A program made the translations under genes and the position numbers. From the NCBI GenBank assembly GCA_963975575.1, contig CAXBHL010000002.1:124001-188000 (forward strand): a DNA stretch of 64,000 nt, given 5' to 3'. Positions within the stretch are counted from its first letter, which is position 1, and every line of letters starts with the position of its first letter. Below, in pieces: positions 17,396-26,395 of the stretch. The notes under the pieces are model-generated. The model had not been told where the DNA came from and did no database searches. It worked only from the letters and a program-made list of their open reading frames with translations. Source of the stretch: UBA6054 sp963975575. GTDB lineage: Bacteria > Planctomycetota > Phycisphaerae > Phycisphaerales > UBA1924.

Positions 17396-17413
17396 TCCCA
17401 AACTGCGAAGCAC

Positions 17414-18157
17414 TTACTGCACGTCGCGCCCCAGCACTCCGTCCACCGTGTGGAGACCAACGATTCCGAGCGAGAACTGAGCCCCGTGCGCGGTGCCCTC
17501 TCCGCGTGGATACGGCCTGACGAGAGTCCCCGGGTCGGGCCGGCGCGCGGATCCGTCGACGAAACCGAATCCGAAGCGGTGCGGGTGCCCGATCGTGTCT
17601 TGCGTCCACCAAGGCAAACTGCGTTCAAGATCCCACTCGATGAAAATCGCCTTCGCGTCCGGTGAGCGTACATCGCCCAACCGGGTCGGGCCGAGCTGGC
17701 CCGCGGCACGGGTATGTTCGTTCCAGAACGCCGGCCGGGTCACGAAGTTCGGGCTGTAGCGGTACGTTGGACCCATGCTCCGTGGGATCGCAAACACGCC
17801 CCACTCCTGCTCCGTCAGAGCTGATTGCAGGCCAACGCCGTAGTACTCATCCGTCAGAGCAAATGCCCAAGCCCAGCCGCTATCGAAGTACTCGATAATG
17901 ACAGTCGTTCCACCGCCTCGGATCACGCTCTGAGTCGCGTCCGGATCAGCAATGAAGGGTGCGAAGTCCCTGTAATCACCCGCGTACAGCGTTGCGACTT
18001 GCGCGTGGGTCCGCAGGTTGGCCAGTGATGCCACGTCGATCCCGCTGCGTCGCGCTGCGGAGATGGACGGGGCGATCAGCGACATGATCACCGCGATGAT
18101 CGCGACCGCCACCAGAACTTCCACGATCGTGAACGCATTTCGTGATCTCAGGGGCAT
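17414..18157 (-). CDS. Prepilin-type N-terminal methylation protein (pseudopilin-like)
   Basis: 247 residues. The N-terminus has the type IV prepilin motif: a short basic leader, then FTIVEVLVAVAII and more hydrophobic residues. Cleavage before the Phe is expected, with the Glu at +5. The C-terminal body is rich in aromatic residues and has HRFGFGFVDGSARR, similar to the H-X-G-DG element of planctomycete DUF1559-like pseudopilins. Probably a surface or secretion-related pseudopilin. It starts 7 bases after the stop of the upstream gene, so both form one operon. Base composition is AT-richer than in the flanking genes. Confidence 0.8.
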   Translation of the reverse strand: MPLRSRNAFTIVEVLVAVAIIAVIMSLIAPSISAARRSGIDVASLANLRTHAQVATLYAGDYRDFAPFIADPDATQSVIRGGGTTVIIEYFDSGWAWAFALTDEYYGVGLQSALTEQEWGVFAIPRSMGPTYRYSPNFVTRPAFWNEHTRAAGQLGPTRLGDVRSPDAKAIFIEWDLERSLPWWTQDTIGHPHRFGFGFVDGSARRPDPGTLVRPYPRGEGTAHGAQFSLGIVGLHTVDGVLGRDVQ

Positions 18158-18164
18158 GATGTCG

Positions 18165-19346
18165 CTACCTCGTACTGCGCGTCATTCTGAGCACACACCC
18201 ACCGACTGCACCGAGCGTGAGGATAAGAAACACGATCGGCATGAACCGTGGCGGAGCGATTGAGGATCCGTGCGCCTGTCTCGCGACCACATCGCCCGTC
18301 ACCCCGTCGCGATGTATCTGCGCAGCGGGTGTATGCTCAATCACGCTGTCAATCATCGTCGCGCCTCGCAAGGGATCCTCGCGACCTTGCTCTGGTCGTG
18401 CCGTCAACAGGCTGATATCCCTTGCAAGCGGTCCCGCCTCTTTGACGGAGAGGGAGCTCTCGACCAGCCCGTCCGCACGCCGGGAAACTGAAGCGCGGGC
18501 GAGGTCGAAGGCCGCGCCAGTGACCGGTTGCCAGTCCCGATACTCTTGGTGCGCCCCGACGCTCTCCGGCGGTGCGGCAATCTCTACACGATCGATCCTG
18601 ATCGCGGCCGAGCCGGGTCCACCGACGTAGACCCCTTTGATCAGAAACGTGCTGTTTTCTGCTTTGATTTCTGCTCGGAACGTGTCCCCGTTGAGCGAAA
18701 TGGTGCCGAACTCGACGGGGAGCTTGGCAGGCCACGGGATGCCGGTCGCAAGCCCCGCGAGCACGACGGTCAGGGTTCGTCGTTCCAGGTCGGGATCAAA
18801 GGGAACCCCATCGGGAAGTGATGCGACTCTGCCCGCGTGCTGAAGCTGTCGTTTGGTGAGCGTCCATGCTCCTTGACGCCCCATTGCGTAATCCGTCCAG
18901 TGCTGATCCGGCCCTGTCACAGACTCGCGGCCGAGGCGCCAAGCATTTTCGCTCGCATGAAACAGACGGACCCGGTATCCCCTGCCGCCATGTGCACGCC
19001 GTGCCAGAGCATCAGCAAGGTCGACGGCGGCGCCGGAATCCGCCGGTGCCAATCGTTGCAGTTTTTCGATCTCTTGCGCAGCGATCGGTTGCTCGCCGTA
19101 AAACGTGTCAATGACAAACTCCGAATCCTCCGGGATCTGGAAGGAGCGCTTCTGCTCGATCCGAGCGATGATTGCCTCCCGAATCGCGTTCTCATCGGCG
19201 TGCGACAAGGCCGTGGCGCATGCCGTCAACACGAGAGCGGCGGCTACTCTCAGATCGCGGAAATGGACCTGCTGATTGTGACCACGCGATGTCGCGGTCA
19301 ACCCACGATCGGAGGGCGCGACTCGGTACCAAGGCACGGTGAACAT
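18165..19346 (-). CDS. Secreted protein of unknown function
   Basis: 393 residues. It has a long N-terminal region of about 33 residues, then a signal-peptide-like segment (LRVAAALVLTACATALSHA), a large soluble domain of no recognised family, and a C-terminal transmembrane helix (MPIVFLILTLGAVGGCVL) with a basic tail. It is probably membrane-anchored with the domain outside the cytoplasm. The ATG at 19346 is supported by a near-ideal promoter with TAATCT 6 nt upstream. It is co-transcribed with the pseudopilin gene downstream. Confidence 0.65.
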   Translation of the reverse strand: MFTVPWYRVAPSDRGLTATSRGHNQQVHFRDLRVAAALVLTACATALSHADENAIREAIIARIEQKRSFQIPEDSEFVIDTFYGEQPIAAQEIEKLQRLAPADSGAAVDLADALARRAHGGRGYRVRLFHASENAWRLGRESVTGPDQHWTDYAMGRQGAWTLTKRQLQHAGRVASLPDGVPFDPDLERRTLTVVLAGLATGIPWPAKLPVEFGTISLNGDTFRAEIKAENSTFLIKGVYVGGPGSAAIRIDRVEIAAPPESVGAHQEYRDWQPVTGAAFDLARASVSRRADGLVESSLSVKEAGPLARDISLLTARPEQGREDPLRGATMIDSVIEHTPAAQIHRDGVTGDVVARQAHGSSIAPPRFMPIVFLILTLGAVGGCVLRMTRSTR

Positions 19347-19352
19347 CGGCAA

Positions 19353-19381
19353 AGATTACCAAACTCTGTGGCTGGGTGCAA
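19353..19381 (-). promoter_or_regulatory. Promoter TTGCAC-N17-TAATCT, leaderless-type
   Basis: Read on the minus strand, TTGCAC (19376-19381) and TAATCT (19353-19358) are 17 bases apart, and the hexamer ends 6 nt before the ATG at 19346. It is the best complete promoter match in the window and would give a leaderless mRNA. Confidence 0.6.
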
Positions 19382-19468
19382 TATCCTATTTGAAGGACAT
19401 CAGGACATTACATTCTCGACCTACCGATTGATCCACCCTGAATAGGCGTGGTTGACTAACGACTAATC

Positions 19469-20758
19469 TCAGTTCAACCAGAACATGTGCCGAAACGTCC
19501 GTTCGTCGAACACCCGTTCCAAGTCCCGCCAGATCCGCGTGTCGAGCTGATCGCCGTGCTCCAAGTACGGCTCGGCCGCCGTCCCCTGGACCCACAGGAT
19601 CATGTCAAAGCCCTTCGGCTCCGTGAACACACGCCTGGCGTTCAGCCCCCGCTCGCCCGTGCCCCGCCAGAACGGCACCAGCACGCGCCCTTCCAGCACC
19701 GCCTCGGCGTCGTCTAAGAAGCGCAGCCACACCGACCGCATGTCATCGTCCATCACCGCGCGCGGGAAGGCCGCGGTCTGCTTCGGGTTGGGCACCCACT
19801 CGTCCGAGTCGTCCGTCTCCGCGTCGTAGTGGGCCCACATCGCCCGGCTGTGCCCGATCGCTTCCAGCAGGTGCTCCCGCGCCCGCCCCATCCGCTCGGG
19901 CTCCGACACCGGGAAGTCGATCAGGTGGATCATCGACACCAGGTCGATCGGATCCACGCCCAGGAACCCGCTCTCCCGTTGGAACGGCGACCGCCCCGTC
20001 TTCAGATACCCGTACGGCGTCACGTTCTCCGGGAACAGCACGTGCCCAGCCCGGTGGAACAACTCCGTCGGGTCGTGCGCCAGCATCACCTCCCCCGCGG
20101 CCATGGTCAGGTGGCAATAGCCCCGCAGCCACTCGGCATCCCCGCGGTCAAAGTCCACCGGCAGCTCCGTCAGAACATCCCGCCCCTCGCCCCGCACCAT
20201 GATCCGCCCCCGGCGCAGCATCGCGCCCAGCGACTCGTACTCGCCCGCGGCCCCGTCCCCGTTCAGGTCCAGACGCAGCGCGAAGATGTCCGCCCGCAAC
20301 GCAAAGTCCCCGTCGATCCCCGCCAGCGCGGCGTCCGCGGCCTTTGCCTCGGCCATCGCCGCCAGCACCGCCGTGCGCAGGTCCTCCAACCGCACCGGCT
20401 CGGGCGCGGGGTTCTCCGGCACCGCCGCCGCGAGCGGGAAGAACGGCCCGCTCAACCGCGCGAGGTTCTTGCTCATTCCGTACCGGTACCCCGCCTGCCC
20501 GAGGATCTCGAACCCGCGGATCGCGCGGACCAGCCCCAGCGCGAACCGCGCCTGGTCGTCATCCGGCTCGGCCGCGACGATGGCCTCGAGCACACCGATC
20601 CCCTCCGTGAACGTGCCCGACCCCACCCGCCCGACCACGGCGTCCACGACCGGATCGGCGATCCAGACCTGCCCGTCGTCCGGCGGCTCGGCGTGCGTCA
20701 GGCACGCACCCACCGCCACCAACCCGGCCGCCAGCCCCGTCGTCATCCGTCGTCTCAC
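19469..20758 (-). CDS. Secreted protein of unknown function
   Basis: 429 residues. Signal peptide MTTGLAAGLVAVGACLTHA is followed by a largely helical domain with TPR-like spacing (VLEAIVAAEPDDDQARFALGLV) and a possible calcium-type loop, RLDLNGDGAAGEYES. The C-terminal half is rich in Trp and Asp and contains DEWVPNPKQTAAFP. The family is not recognised by name, although similar sequences occur widely. The GTG at 20758 has AAAGGG 6 bases upstream; an ATG four codons later is possible. Confidence 0.65.
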   Translation of the reverse strand: MRRRMTTGLAAGLVAVGACLTHAEPPDDGQVWIADPVVDAVVGRVGSGTFTEGIGVLEAIVAAEPDDDQARFALGLVRAIRGFEILGQAGYRYGMSKNLARLSGPFFPLAAAVPENPAPEPVRLEDLRTAVLAAMAEAKAADAALAGIDGDFALRADIFALRLDLNGDGAAGEYESLGAMLRRGRIMVRGEGRDVLTELPVDFDRGDAEWLRGYCHLTMAAGEVMLAHDPTELFHRAGHVLFPENVTPYGYLKTGRSPFQRESGFLGVDPIDLVSMIHLIDFPVSEPERMGRAREHLLEAIGHSRAMWAHYDAETDDSDEWVPNPKQTAAFPRAVMDDDMRSVWLRFLDDAEAVLEGRVLVPFWRGTGERGLNARRVFTEPKGFDMILWVQGTAAEPYLEHGDQLDTRIWRDLERVFDERTFRHMFWLN

Positions 20759-20867
20759 GATGTGCCCTTTCGGTGCGTGTGTCCGCCCCGCCCCCGTGCG
20801 TCGCCGGGGCCCAGCCTACCACACCGACTTCTCAGCCCCAAGGCCGGATTCGGCCGATACCTCCGCC

Positions 20868-22193
20868 ATGCTCCGGGCCGGACACGGCATCTTGCTCTGC
20901 GCGCTCGCCCTGCTCATGCTGGGTGTGGTCATGGTCCAGTCCGCGGGCATGGTGGTGCGTCCCCTCGATGAGGGGGCCGACCCGCAGGCCGCCGCCGCCG
21001 TCTCGGGCGTGACCATCGAGTCCCTGCTCTTGAGCCGCACCTCGCTCTACCTCGTGCTGGCGGTGGGGGCTATGGCCCTGGCCAGCCGCCTGCCGCTGCG
21101 CCGCCTCGCCGACAAGTCCGAACGCGTCGCGTTCCTCCCCCCCGCGGGCGATCTGGGGCTGTTGATCCTCGGGGCGGTGGCGCTCATCGGCACGCTGTCG
21201 CTGGTCTACATCCCGGGCATCAAGCGCGAGGTCAACGGCGCGGCCCGCTGGATTAACCTGCACCTGCCCGGCCTCGAGTCCGTCCAGCCGTCCGAACTGG
21301 CCAAGTGGGGCCTGGTGATCCTGATCTCGGTCTACGCCGCCCGGCTGGCCACCCGCGCCGACAACCACATGCGCCGTTTCGCCAAGGGCCTGCTGCCCGC
21401 CTGCCTGTGCGTGGGTGTCGTGGCCGGCTTCGTCGTGCTCGAGGATCTGGGCACCGGCGTGCTGATGGTCACCGCCGCGTCGATCGTGCTCCTCGCCGCC
21501 GGCGCGCGCCTGTGGCACTTCGCCTTCTTCGCCCCGCCCGCCATCATCGCGGTGCTGGCCGCCATCATCACCAGCCCGTACCGCATCCAGCGCATCACAA
21601 GCTTCCTGGACCCCTACGCCGACCCCCAGGGCTCGGGCTACCACATGATCCAGTCGCTCACCGCCGTCGCCGGCGGCGGCGTCTTCGGGCGCGGCCTCGG
21701 CCACGGGCTCCAGAAGTTCGGCTACCTCCCCGAGGACACCACCGACTTCCTCTTCGCCATCGTCTGCGAGGAACTCGGCCTGGCCGGCGCGCTGATGGTC
21801 CTGTTCCTCTACGCCCTGCTCGCCTGGTTCGGCACCAGCATCGCCGCCCGCGAGAAGACCCTCACGCTCAAGCTCCTCGCCCTGGGCATCACCACCACGG
21901 TCATCGTGCAGGCCATGATCAACCTGTTCGTGGTCACCGGGCTGGCGCCCACCAAGGGCATCGCGCTGCCCCTGATGTCCTCCGGCGGCACCGGCTGGAT
22001 CCTCACCGGCTTCGCCCTGGGTCTGGTCGTCGCCATCGACCGCACCCAGCCCCTGACCGACCCCGCCTTCGTGGACGACCAGATCGCCGCCCGCGGCCAC
22101 CCCGCCAACGACCGCGCCGAGATCGTCATCCAGCCCGGCGTCCGCCTGCCCGCCCCGACCCCGCCGCCGTCCCCCGAACCGGCGATGTCATGA
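20868..22193 (+). CDS. ftsW: Peptidoglycan glycosyltransferase FtsW
   Basis: 441 residues of the SEDS family, with about ten transmembrane helices. Typical motifs are NGAARWI, QPSELAKWG, YADPQGSGYHMIQSLTAV and LPLMSSGGTG. It polymerises glycan strands from lipid II at the septum. Assignment to FtsW rather than RodA rests mainly on the murG gene directly downstream. Divergent from the secreted unknown at 19469-20758; ATG 20868 gives the usual short cytoplasmic N-terminus. Confidence 0.9.
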   Translation: MLRAGHGILLCALALLMLGVVMVQSAGMVVRPLDEGADPQAAAAVSGVTIESLLLSRTSLYLVLAVGAMALASRLPLRRLADKSERVAFLPPAGDLGLLILGAVALIGTLSLVYIPGIKREVNGAARWINLHLPGLESVQPSELAKWGLVILISVYAARLATRADNHMRRFAKGLLPACLCVGVVAGFVVLEDLGTGVLMVTAASIVLLAAGARLWHFAFFAPPAIIAVLAAIITSPYRIQRITSFLDPYADPQGSGYHMIQSLTAVAGGGVFGRGLGHGLQKFGYLPEDTTDFLFAIVCEELGLAGALMVLFLYALLAWFGTSIAAREKTLTLKLLALGITTTVIVQAMINLFVVTGLAPTKGIALPLMSSGGTGWILTGFALGLVVAIDRTQPLTDPAFVDDQIAARGHPANDRAEIVIQPGVRLPAPTPPPSPEPAMS

Positions 22194-22203
22194 ACCACGC
22201 AGT

Positions 22204-22247
22204 CCCAGCCGAGGTGCGTGAGCACCCGGTCGCGGCGTCATGTTGAC
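22204..22247 (+). repeat. Palindromic repeat R1, copy C
   Basis: CCCAGCCGAG, stem GGTGC, loop GTGA, stem GCACC, CGGTCGCGGCG and GTTGACC. It fills the 46-base gap between ftsW and murG and runs into the annotated murG start. Confidence 0.7.
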
Positions 22248-23412
22248 CAAGGCCTCCGTGACGACACCACCCCCATCCCCCTCCCTCATCTTCGCCGGCG
22301 GCGGCACCGGCGGCCACATCTATCCCGCCCTCGCCATCGCCGAGCACGCCGCCCGCATCAATCCCGCCGTCCGGGCCCACATCCTCTGCTCATCCCGCGC
22401 GGTCGATGCCAAGATCCTCAGTGCCGAGCAGACCCCCTTCACGCCCCTGCCCGCCCAGCCGCCGGTGCCCCGACCCGGGCCGATGTTCCGGTTTGTGCGC
22501 GCGTGGCCCAAGTCCGTCCGCACCGCCCGCGTCGTGCTGGCCGAGCACACCCTCTCCGGCCCGACCATCCTCGTCGCCATGGGCGGCTTTGTCTGCCCAC
22601 CCGCCGTCGTCGCCGCGCTCAAACAAGGCGTGCCCGTCGCGCTGGTCAACCTCGACGCCGTGCCCGGCAAGGCCAACCGCTGGGTCGCCGAGCGGGCCGA
22701 GAAGACCTTCACCGCCGCCGAGGTGCCCCAGAGCGAACACAACGCGTGGTCGGTGGTCGGCCCGATCGTCCGCCCCGCGCTGACCGATCCATCCGAGCCC
22801 GCGGCCGCACGCGAACGCTTCGGCCTCGCCCCCGACGCGCCCACCCTGCTCATCACCGGCGGCTCCCTCGGCGCGCAGTCCATCAACCTGCTCCTCATCA
22901 AACTCCTCGCCGACCACCCCGACGCATTCCGTGGCTGGCAGGCCATCCACCAGACCGGCGCCCAGCACGACCCCGCCCCCCTCCGCGCGGCCTACGCCAA
23001 AGCCGGCGTCCGCGCCTGGGCCGACCACTACCTCGGCCCCGCCGACATGCCCGCCGCCTGGGCCGCGGCCGACCTGTCCATCGGACGCTGCGGCGCGGGC
23101 ACCGTCGCCGAAGCCTGGGCCACCCGCACCCCGGCCGTGTTCTTCCCCTACCCCTACCACGCCGACCAGCACCAGAAGCGCAACGCCCAGCCGCTTGTCC
23201 GCGCCGGCTCGGCCATCGTCCTCGACGACCTCGTCGAGCCCGAGGCCAACGCCAAGGCCCACGCCCAGACCATCCTCGCCCTGCTCACCGACCACGCCCG
23301 CTTCGCCGCCCTGGCCGAACCGGCCGTCCGCCTCCACCCCGCCGACGGGGCCGAGCGGGTCGCCCGGGCCCTGCTGGACCGCCTGGAAACGGGCAGGTTC
23401 TCGGACGCGTAA
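22240..23412 (+). CDS. murG: UDP-N-acetylglucosamine transferase MurG
   Basis: 390 residues. It makes lipid II from lipid I on the cytoplasmic face of the inner membrane. Motifs: FAGGGTGGHIYPALAIAE (acceptor-side glycine loop), VAMGGFVCPP, ITGGSLGAQSIN (second glycine loop) and GRCGAGTVAEAW, followed by PYPYHADQHQKRNA for UDP-GlcNAc binding. The ATG at 22240 lies inside an intergenic palindromic repeat, so the GTG at 22258, 10 codons before the conserved region, may be the true start. Forms an operon with ftsW. Confidence 0.93.
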   Translation: MLTKASVTTPPPSPSLIFAGGGTGGHIYPALAIAEHAARINPAVRAHILCSSRAVDAKILSAEQTPFTPLPAQPPVPRPGPMFRFVRAWPKSVRTARVVLAEHTLSGPTILVAMGGFVCPPAVVAALKQGVPVALVNLDAVPGKANRWVAERAEKTFTAAEVPQSEHNAWSVVGPIVRPALTDPSEPAAARERFGLAPDAPTLLITGGSLGAQSINLLLIKLLADHPDAFRGWQAIHQTGAQHDPAPLRAAYAKAGVRAWADHYLGPADMPAAWAAADLSIGRCGAGTVAEAWATRTPAVFFPYPYHADQHQKRNAQPLVRAGSAIVLDDLVEPEANAKAHAQTILALLTDHARFAALAEPAVRLHPADGAERVARALLDRLETGRFSDA

Positions 23413-23470
23413 CCCTCCCGAAATCAAGCGGCTGGGACGATCCCGCCGCGGCCCCGCACCCCGAACGCAC

Positions 23471-23476
23471 TACACT
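23471..23476 (+). promoter_or_regulatory. -10-like hexamer TACACT, leaderless-type
   Basis: TACACT ends 6 nt before the GTG at 23483, with no ribosome binding site between. Confidence 0.45.
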
Positions 23477-23482
23477 TGCCCG

Positions 23483-24085
23483 GTGGGCGAACCAAAGAAC
23501 AGCCATCCCGCGCGGTGCGTGGTCTGGACCGAGCCAGGCCGGGCCATCCCGCCGGAACTGTCCCGGGTCCTCGCCGCCCGCGGCCTGCCGCCCGCCCACG
23601 CCGATTCGCCCCACGACGCCCTCTCCGAAGTCTGTCTGGCCGAACGGGCCGGCGTCCGCGTGGCCCTGATCGTCTCCGACGTCTCCGACACGGCCCGCCT
23701 GATCGCCGCGGCCGAACGCTTCGCACCGTCGGCCGTCGTCTGGATCTTCCAGCCCGGCGCGAACCCGCCCCTCCGCCCGTTCGTCCTACCCCGTGAGCCC
23801 GACCGCCCCGTGCGGACTCCCGCCGCTCCGTCCCGCGCGGCCGGCAAGCCCCGCCCGGGCGTCGAGCCCAAGCCCCAGCCGGCGGAATCCCCCGCCGACC
23901 GGACCCCCCGGAACGGGTCCACCCCGCCGATCCGCCTCGTCCGAGAAAACGGGCTGAAGCCGGATTCTCCCCAGGCCGATGCCATCCGCAAGGACCGTCC
24001 GGTCTCGGCCAGGGACATCCTCGACGACGCGGAGCTGGAGATGCTCCTCGCCGGGGAACGAGCCATGGAGGACGACCCGCGGTGA
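23483..24085 (+). CDS. Hypothetical protein, partner of a diguanylate cyclase
   Basis: 200 residues from GTG. The first 105 residues alternate strands and helices (CVVWTEPG, RVALIVSDVSD, APSAVVWIFQPG) like a degenerate receiver-type fold, but no phosphorylation aspartate can be assigned. The remainder is Pro/Arg-rich and disordered, ending in an acidic helix (ARDILDDAELEMLLAGERAMED). Its stop overlaps the next start by four bases (GTGA), which implies translational coupling with the cyclase. Function unknown; a role in controlling the cyclase is inference only. Confidence 0.6.
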   Translation: MGEPKNSHPARCVVWTEPGRAIPPELSRVLAARGLPPAHADSPHDALSEVCLAERAGVRVALIVSDVSDTARLIAAAERFAPSAVVWIFQPGANPPLRPFVLPREPDRPVRTPAAPSRAAGKPRPGVEPKPQPAESPADRTPRNGSTPPIRLVRENGLKPDSPQADAIRKDRPVSARDILDDAELEMLLAGERAMEDDPR

Positions 24086-25467
24086 CGACGATGCACAGGG
24101 CCATCCCGAACAACCCGGCCGCCCCCACCGGCGGCGACGACTGGCGGATCATCCTCGTCGGACGCACCGGCCTCGACCAGGCCCTGCGCCGCGACGATCG
24201 CATCGAGCTGGTCCGTGCGCGCGACTCCATGGACGCCCTGGGCGAACTCTCCGACCCCATCGACGACGCCTCGCCCGCCCGCGCCGCGGTCATCGTGGCG
24301 CCCGACGCCGAGCCGGCGGGCGACGAACTCGCCCGGTTCCTCGACGCCCTGCGCCGTATCGATCCAAACGTCTGCGTGCTCCGCGTCGGCCAGACCCGCC
24401 CCGGCTACGACGCCGCGCTGCCGCGCGACGCCGACGCCGACGACTTCCGCGACGCCATCGCCGGCGCCCCCCGCGCGGGCGCAGTCCCCACCGCCCGTCC
24501 CGCGCCGGCCGAATCACCCGCGCAAGAGCCGGCGCCCCGGAAACAGGCGGCCCGCCCGTCCGCGCCGGCCGAGGACACCCGCGCCGACCGCCCCGACACG
24601 CCCGAGGAGGACCCGCACGAGCGGGCCATCCGGGGCACGCCCGCCTCCGCGCCCGCCGCCACCCAGGCCCCCGGCGACGACGCGGCCCTCGTCCGCGCCC
24701 TGCTCGCCGGCCGCTCGATCCTCGAGCCGGCGATCGATCTCGCCCGCGCCCGCGCCGGACGTGACGACCTCGCCTACGACCCCGACTCCGGTCGCCTGGT
24801 GTGCGACGACCACGCCTGGGCCCGCGACCATGCCTCCACCCTGGCCGCGGTCACGACGTGGCTGAGCGCGTGGATCAAGCTCGACGCCCAGCACCGCGAA
24901 CTCCGCCACGCCGCCTTCACCGACCCCCTGACCGGCGCGTGGAACCGGCGCTACTTCGACCGCTTCATGGACGCCGCCATCGAGCAGGCCAAACGCGCCC
25001 GGCGCAGCCTGACGCTGATGGTCTTCGACATCGACGACTTCAAGAAGTACAACGACGCCTACGGCCACGCCGCCGGCGACGACATCCTCCGCGAGACCGT
25101 CCGCCTGCTCACCTCGGTCATCCGCCCCTCCGACCGCGTCTGCCGCGTCGGCGGCGACGAGTTCGCGGTCATCTTCTACGAGCCCCAGGGCCCCCGCCAG
25201 CCCGACTCGGCCCCGCCCGACTCGGTCTACGCCATCGCCACCCGCTTCCAGAAGCAGATCTGCAACCACCGCTTCCCCAAACTCAGCCAGGAAGCCGCGG
25301 GCACCCTGACCATCTCCGGCGGCCTGGCCACCTTCCCGTGGGACGGCGCCGACGCCGCCACCCTGCTCGACCGCGCCGACCAGCTCTCGCTCGAGTCCAA
25401 AAAACAGGGCAAGAACGCCCTGACCTTCGGGCGCGGCTCCGACCAGGTGTGCCTGCACCCGGAATGA
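24082..25467 (+). CDS. Diguanylate cyclase (GGDEF domain)
   Basis: 461 residues. The N-terminal about 125 residues resemble a receiver-like fold, followed by a Pro/Ala-rich linker and a helical region. The GGDEF domain begins DPLTGAWNRRYFDRF, with FDIDDFKKYND metal-binding residues and GGDEF at 357-361. The inhibitory RxxD site is intact (RPSD, five residues before GGDEF), so product inhibition by c-di-GMP is expected. Soluble. The GTG start overlaps the preceding gene. Confidence 0.88.
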   Translation: MTTMHRAIPNNPAAPTGGDDWRIILVGRTGLDQALRRDDRIELVRARDSMDALGELSDPIDDASPARAAVIVAPDAEPAGDELARFLDALRRIDPNVCVLRVGQTRPGYDAALPRDADADDFRDAIAGAPRAGAVPTARPAPAESPAQEPAPRKQAARPSAPAEDTRADRPDTPEEDPHERAIRGTPASAPAATQAPGDDAALVRALLAGRSILEPAIDLARARAGRDDLAYDPDSGRLVCDDHAWARDHASTLAAVTTWLSAWIKLDAQHRELRHAAFTDPLTGAWNRRYFDRFMDAAIEQAKRARRSLTLMVFDIDDFKKYNDAYGHAAGDDILRETVRLLTSVIRPSDRVCRVGGDEFAVIFYEPQGPRQPDSAPPDSVYAIATRFQKQICNHRFPKLSQEAAGTLTISGGLATFPWDGADAATLLDRADQLSLESKKQGKNALTFGRGSDQVCLHPE

Positions 25468-25493
25468 TGCGTTCGGCCTCGACGGCGATCACC

Positions 25494-25499
25494 TACCCT
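25494..25499 (+). promoter_or_regulatory. -10-like hexamer TACCCT, leaderless-type
   Basis: TACCCT ends 5 nt before the GTG at 25505; the gap contains only pyrimidines and no ribosome site. Confidence 0.45.
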
Positions 25500-25504
25500 C
25501 CCCC

Positions 25505-26392
25505 GTGCCCCCACCCATCGACGCCATCGCCATCGACCTCGACGGCACGCTGCTCGGCCCCGACGCCCGCGTGTCGCAGCGCAACGCCGACGCCGTCGCC
25601 CGCGCGCGCGACGCCGGCGTCACCGTCCTGATCTGCACCGGGCGGGGCCTGGCCGAGTCCCGGCGCGCACTCGACGCCATCGGTCAGACCGACCCCGTCG
25701 TGGTCGCCGGTGGGTCCATCGTCGCCGACCCCGTCTTCAACCGGACCCTCCACCGCGCCGTGCTCGACGCCGAGATCGTCCGCGCCGCCACCGACATCTT
25801 CCACGCCGAGTCCATCCCCGCCCTGGTCCTCAAGGACCCCTCCGACCTCGACTACGACTACCTCGTGCTCGAGGGCGTGCAGCGCCACCCGCTCGACGCG
25901 ACCACCAAGTGGTGGTTCGGCGAGCACCAGCTCCGCGTCCGCACCGGCGCCCACACCCACGACGACGAGCACCCCGAGCACACCGTCCGCGTGGGCATGT
26001 GCGCCGTCGGCTCGGTGTCGTCCCGCGCCGCCACCGCCGCCGAGCGCACCTTCGGCCCCGCGGTCGTCATGCACGACTTCGCCGCCGTCCACCCGCAGGA
26101 CCATTCCGCCGAGATCACCCACATCCTCGAACTCTTCAGCCCGAGCGCGACGAAGTGGGGGGGCATCGAGTGGATCTGCAAGGACCGCTACCTCGACCCC
26201 GGGCGCATCGCGGCCATCGGCGACGAGATCAACGACCTGACCATGATCCAGGCCGCGGGCCTGTCGATCGCCATGGGCAACGCCAAACCCGCCATCAAGC
26301 AGGCCGCGAACTACCAGACCGGCACCAACGCCGAAAGCGGCGTGGCCGACGCCATCGACCACATCCTTTCGGGCCGCTGGACACCGCGATAG
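25505..26392 (+). CDS. HAD-superfamily hydrolase, Cof type
   Basis: 295 residues from GTG. AIDLDGTLLGPDARVS is motif I, ICTGRG motif II, a type IIB cap follows, and IGDEINDLTMIQAAGLSIAMGNA is motif III/IV. The order and size are those of Cof/YbiV-type sugar-phosphate phosphatases. The usual lysine just before the last motif region is present in the KWGGIEWICK stretch. Substrate unknown. The stop is followed within a few bases by inverted-repeat element E2. Confidence 0.85.
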   Translation: MPPPIDAIAIDLDGTLLGPDARVSQRNADAVARARDAGVTVLICTGRGLAESRRALDAIGQTDPVVVAGGSIVADPVFNRTLHRAVLDAEIVRAATDIFHAESIPALVLKDPSDLDYDYLVLEGVQRHPLDATTKWWFGEHQLRVRTGAHTHDDEHPEHTVRVGMCAVGSVSSRAATAAERTFGPAVVMHDFAAVHPQDHSAEITHILELFSPSATKWGGIEWICKDRYLDPGRIAAIGDEINDLTMIQAAGLSIAMGNAKPAIKQAANYQTGTNAESGVADAIDHILSGRWTPR

Positions 26393-26395
26393 CAA

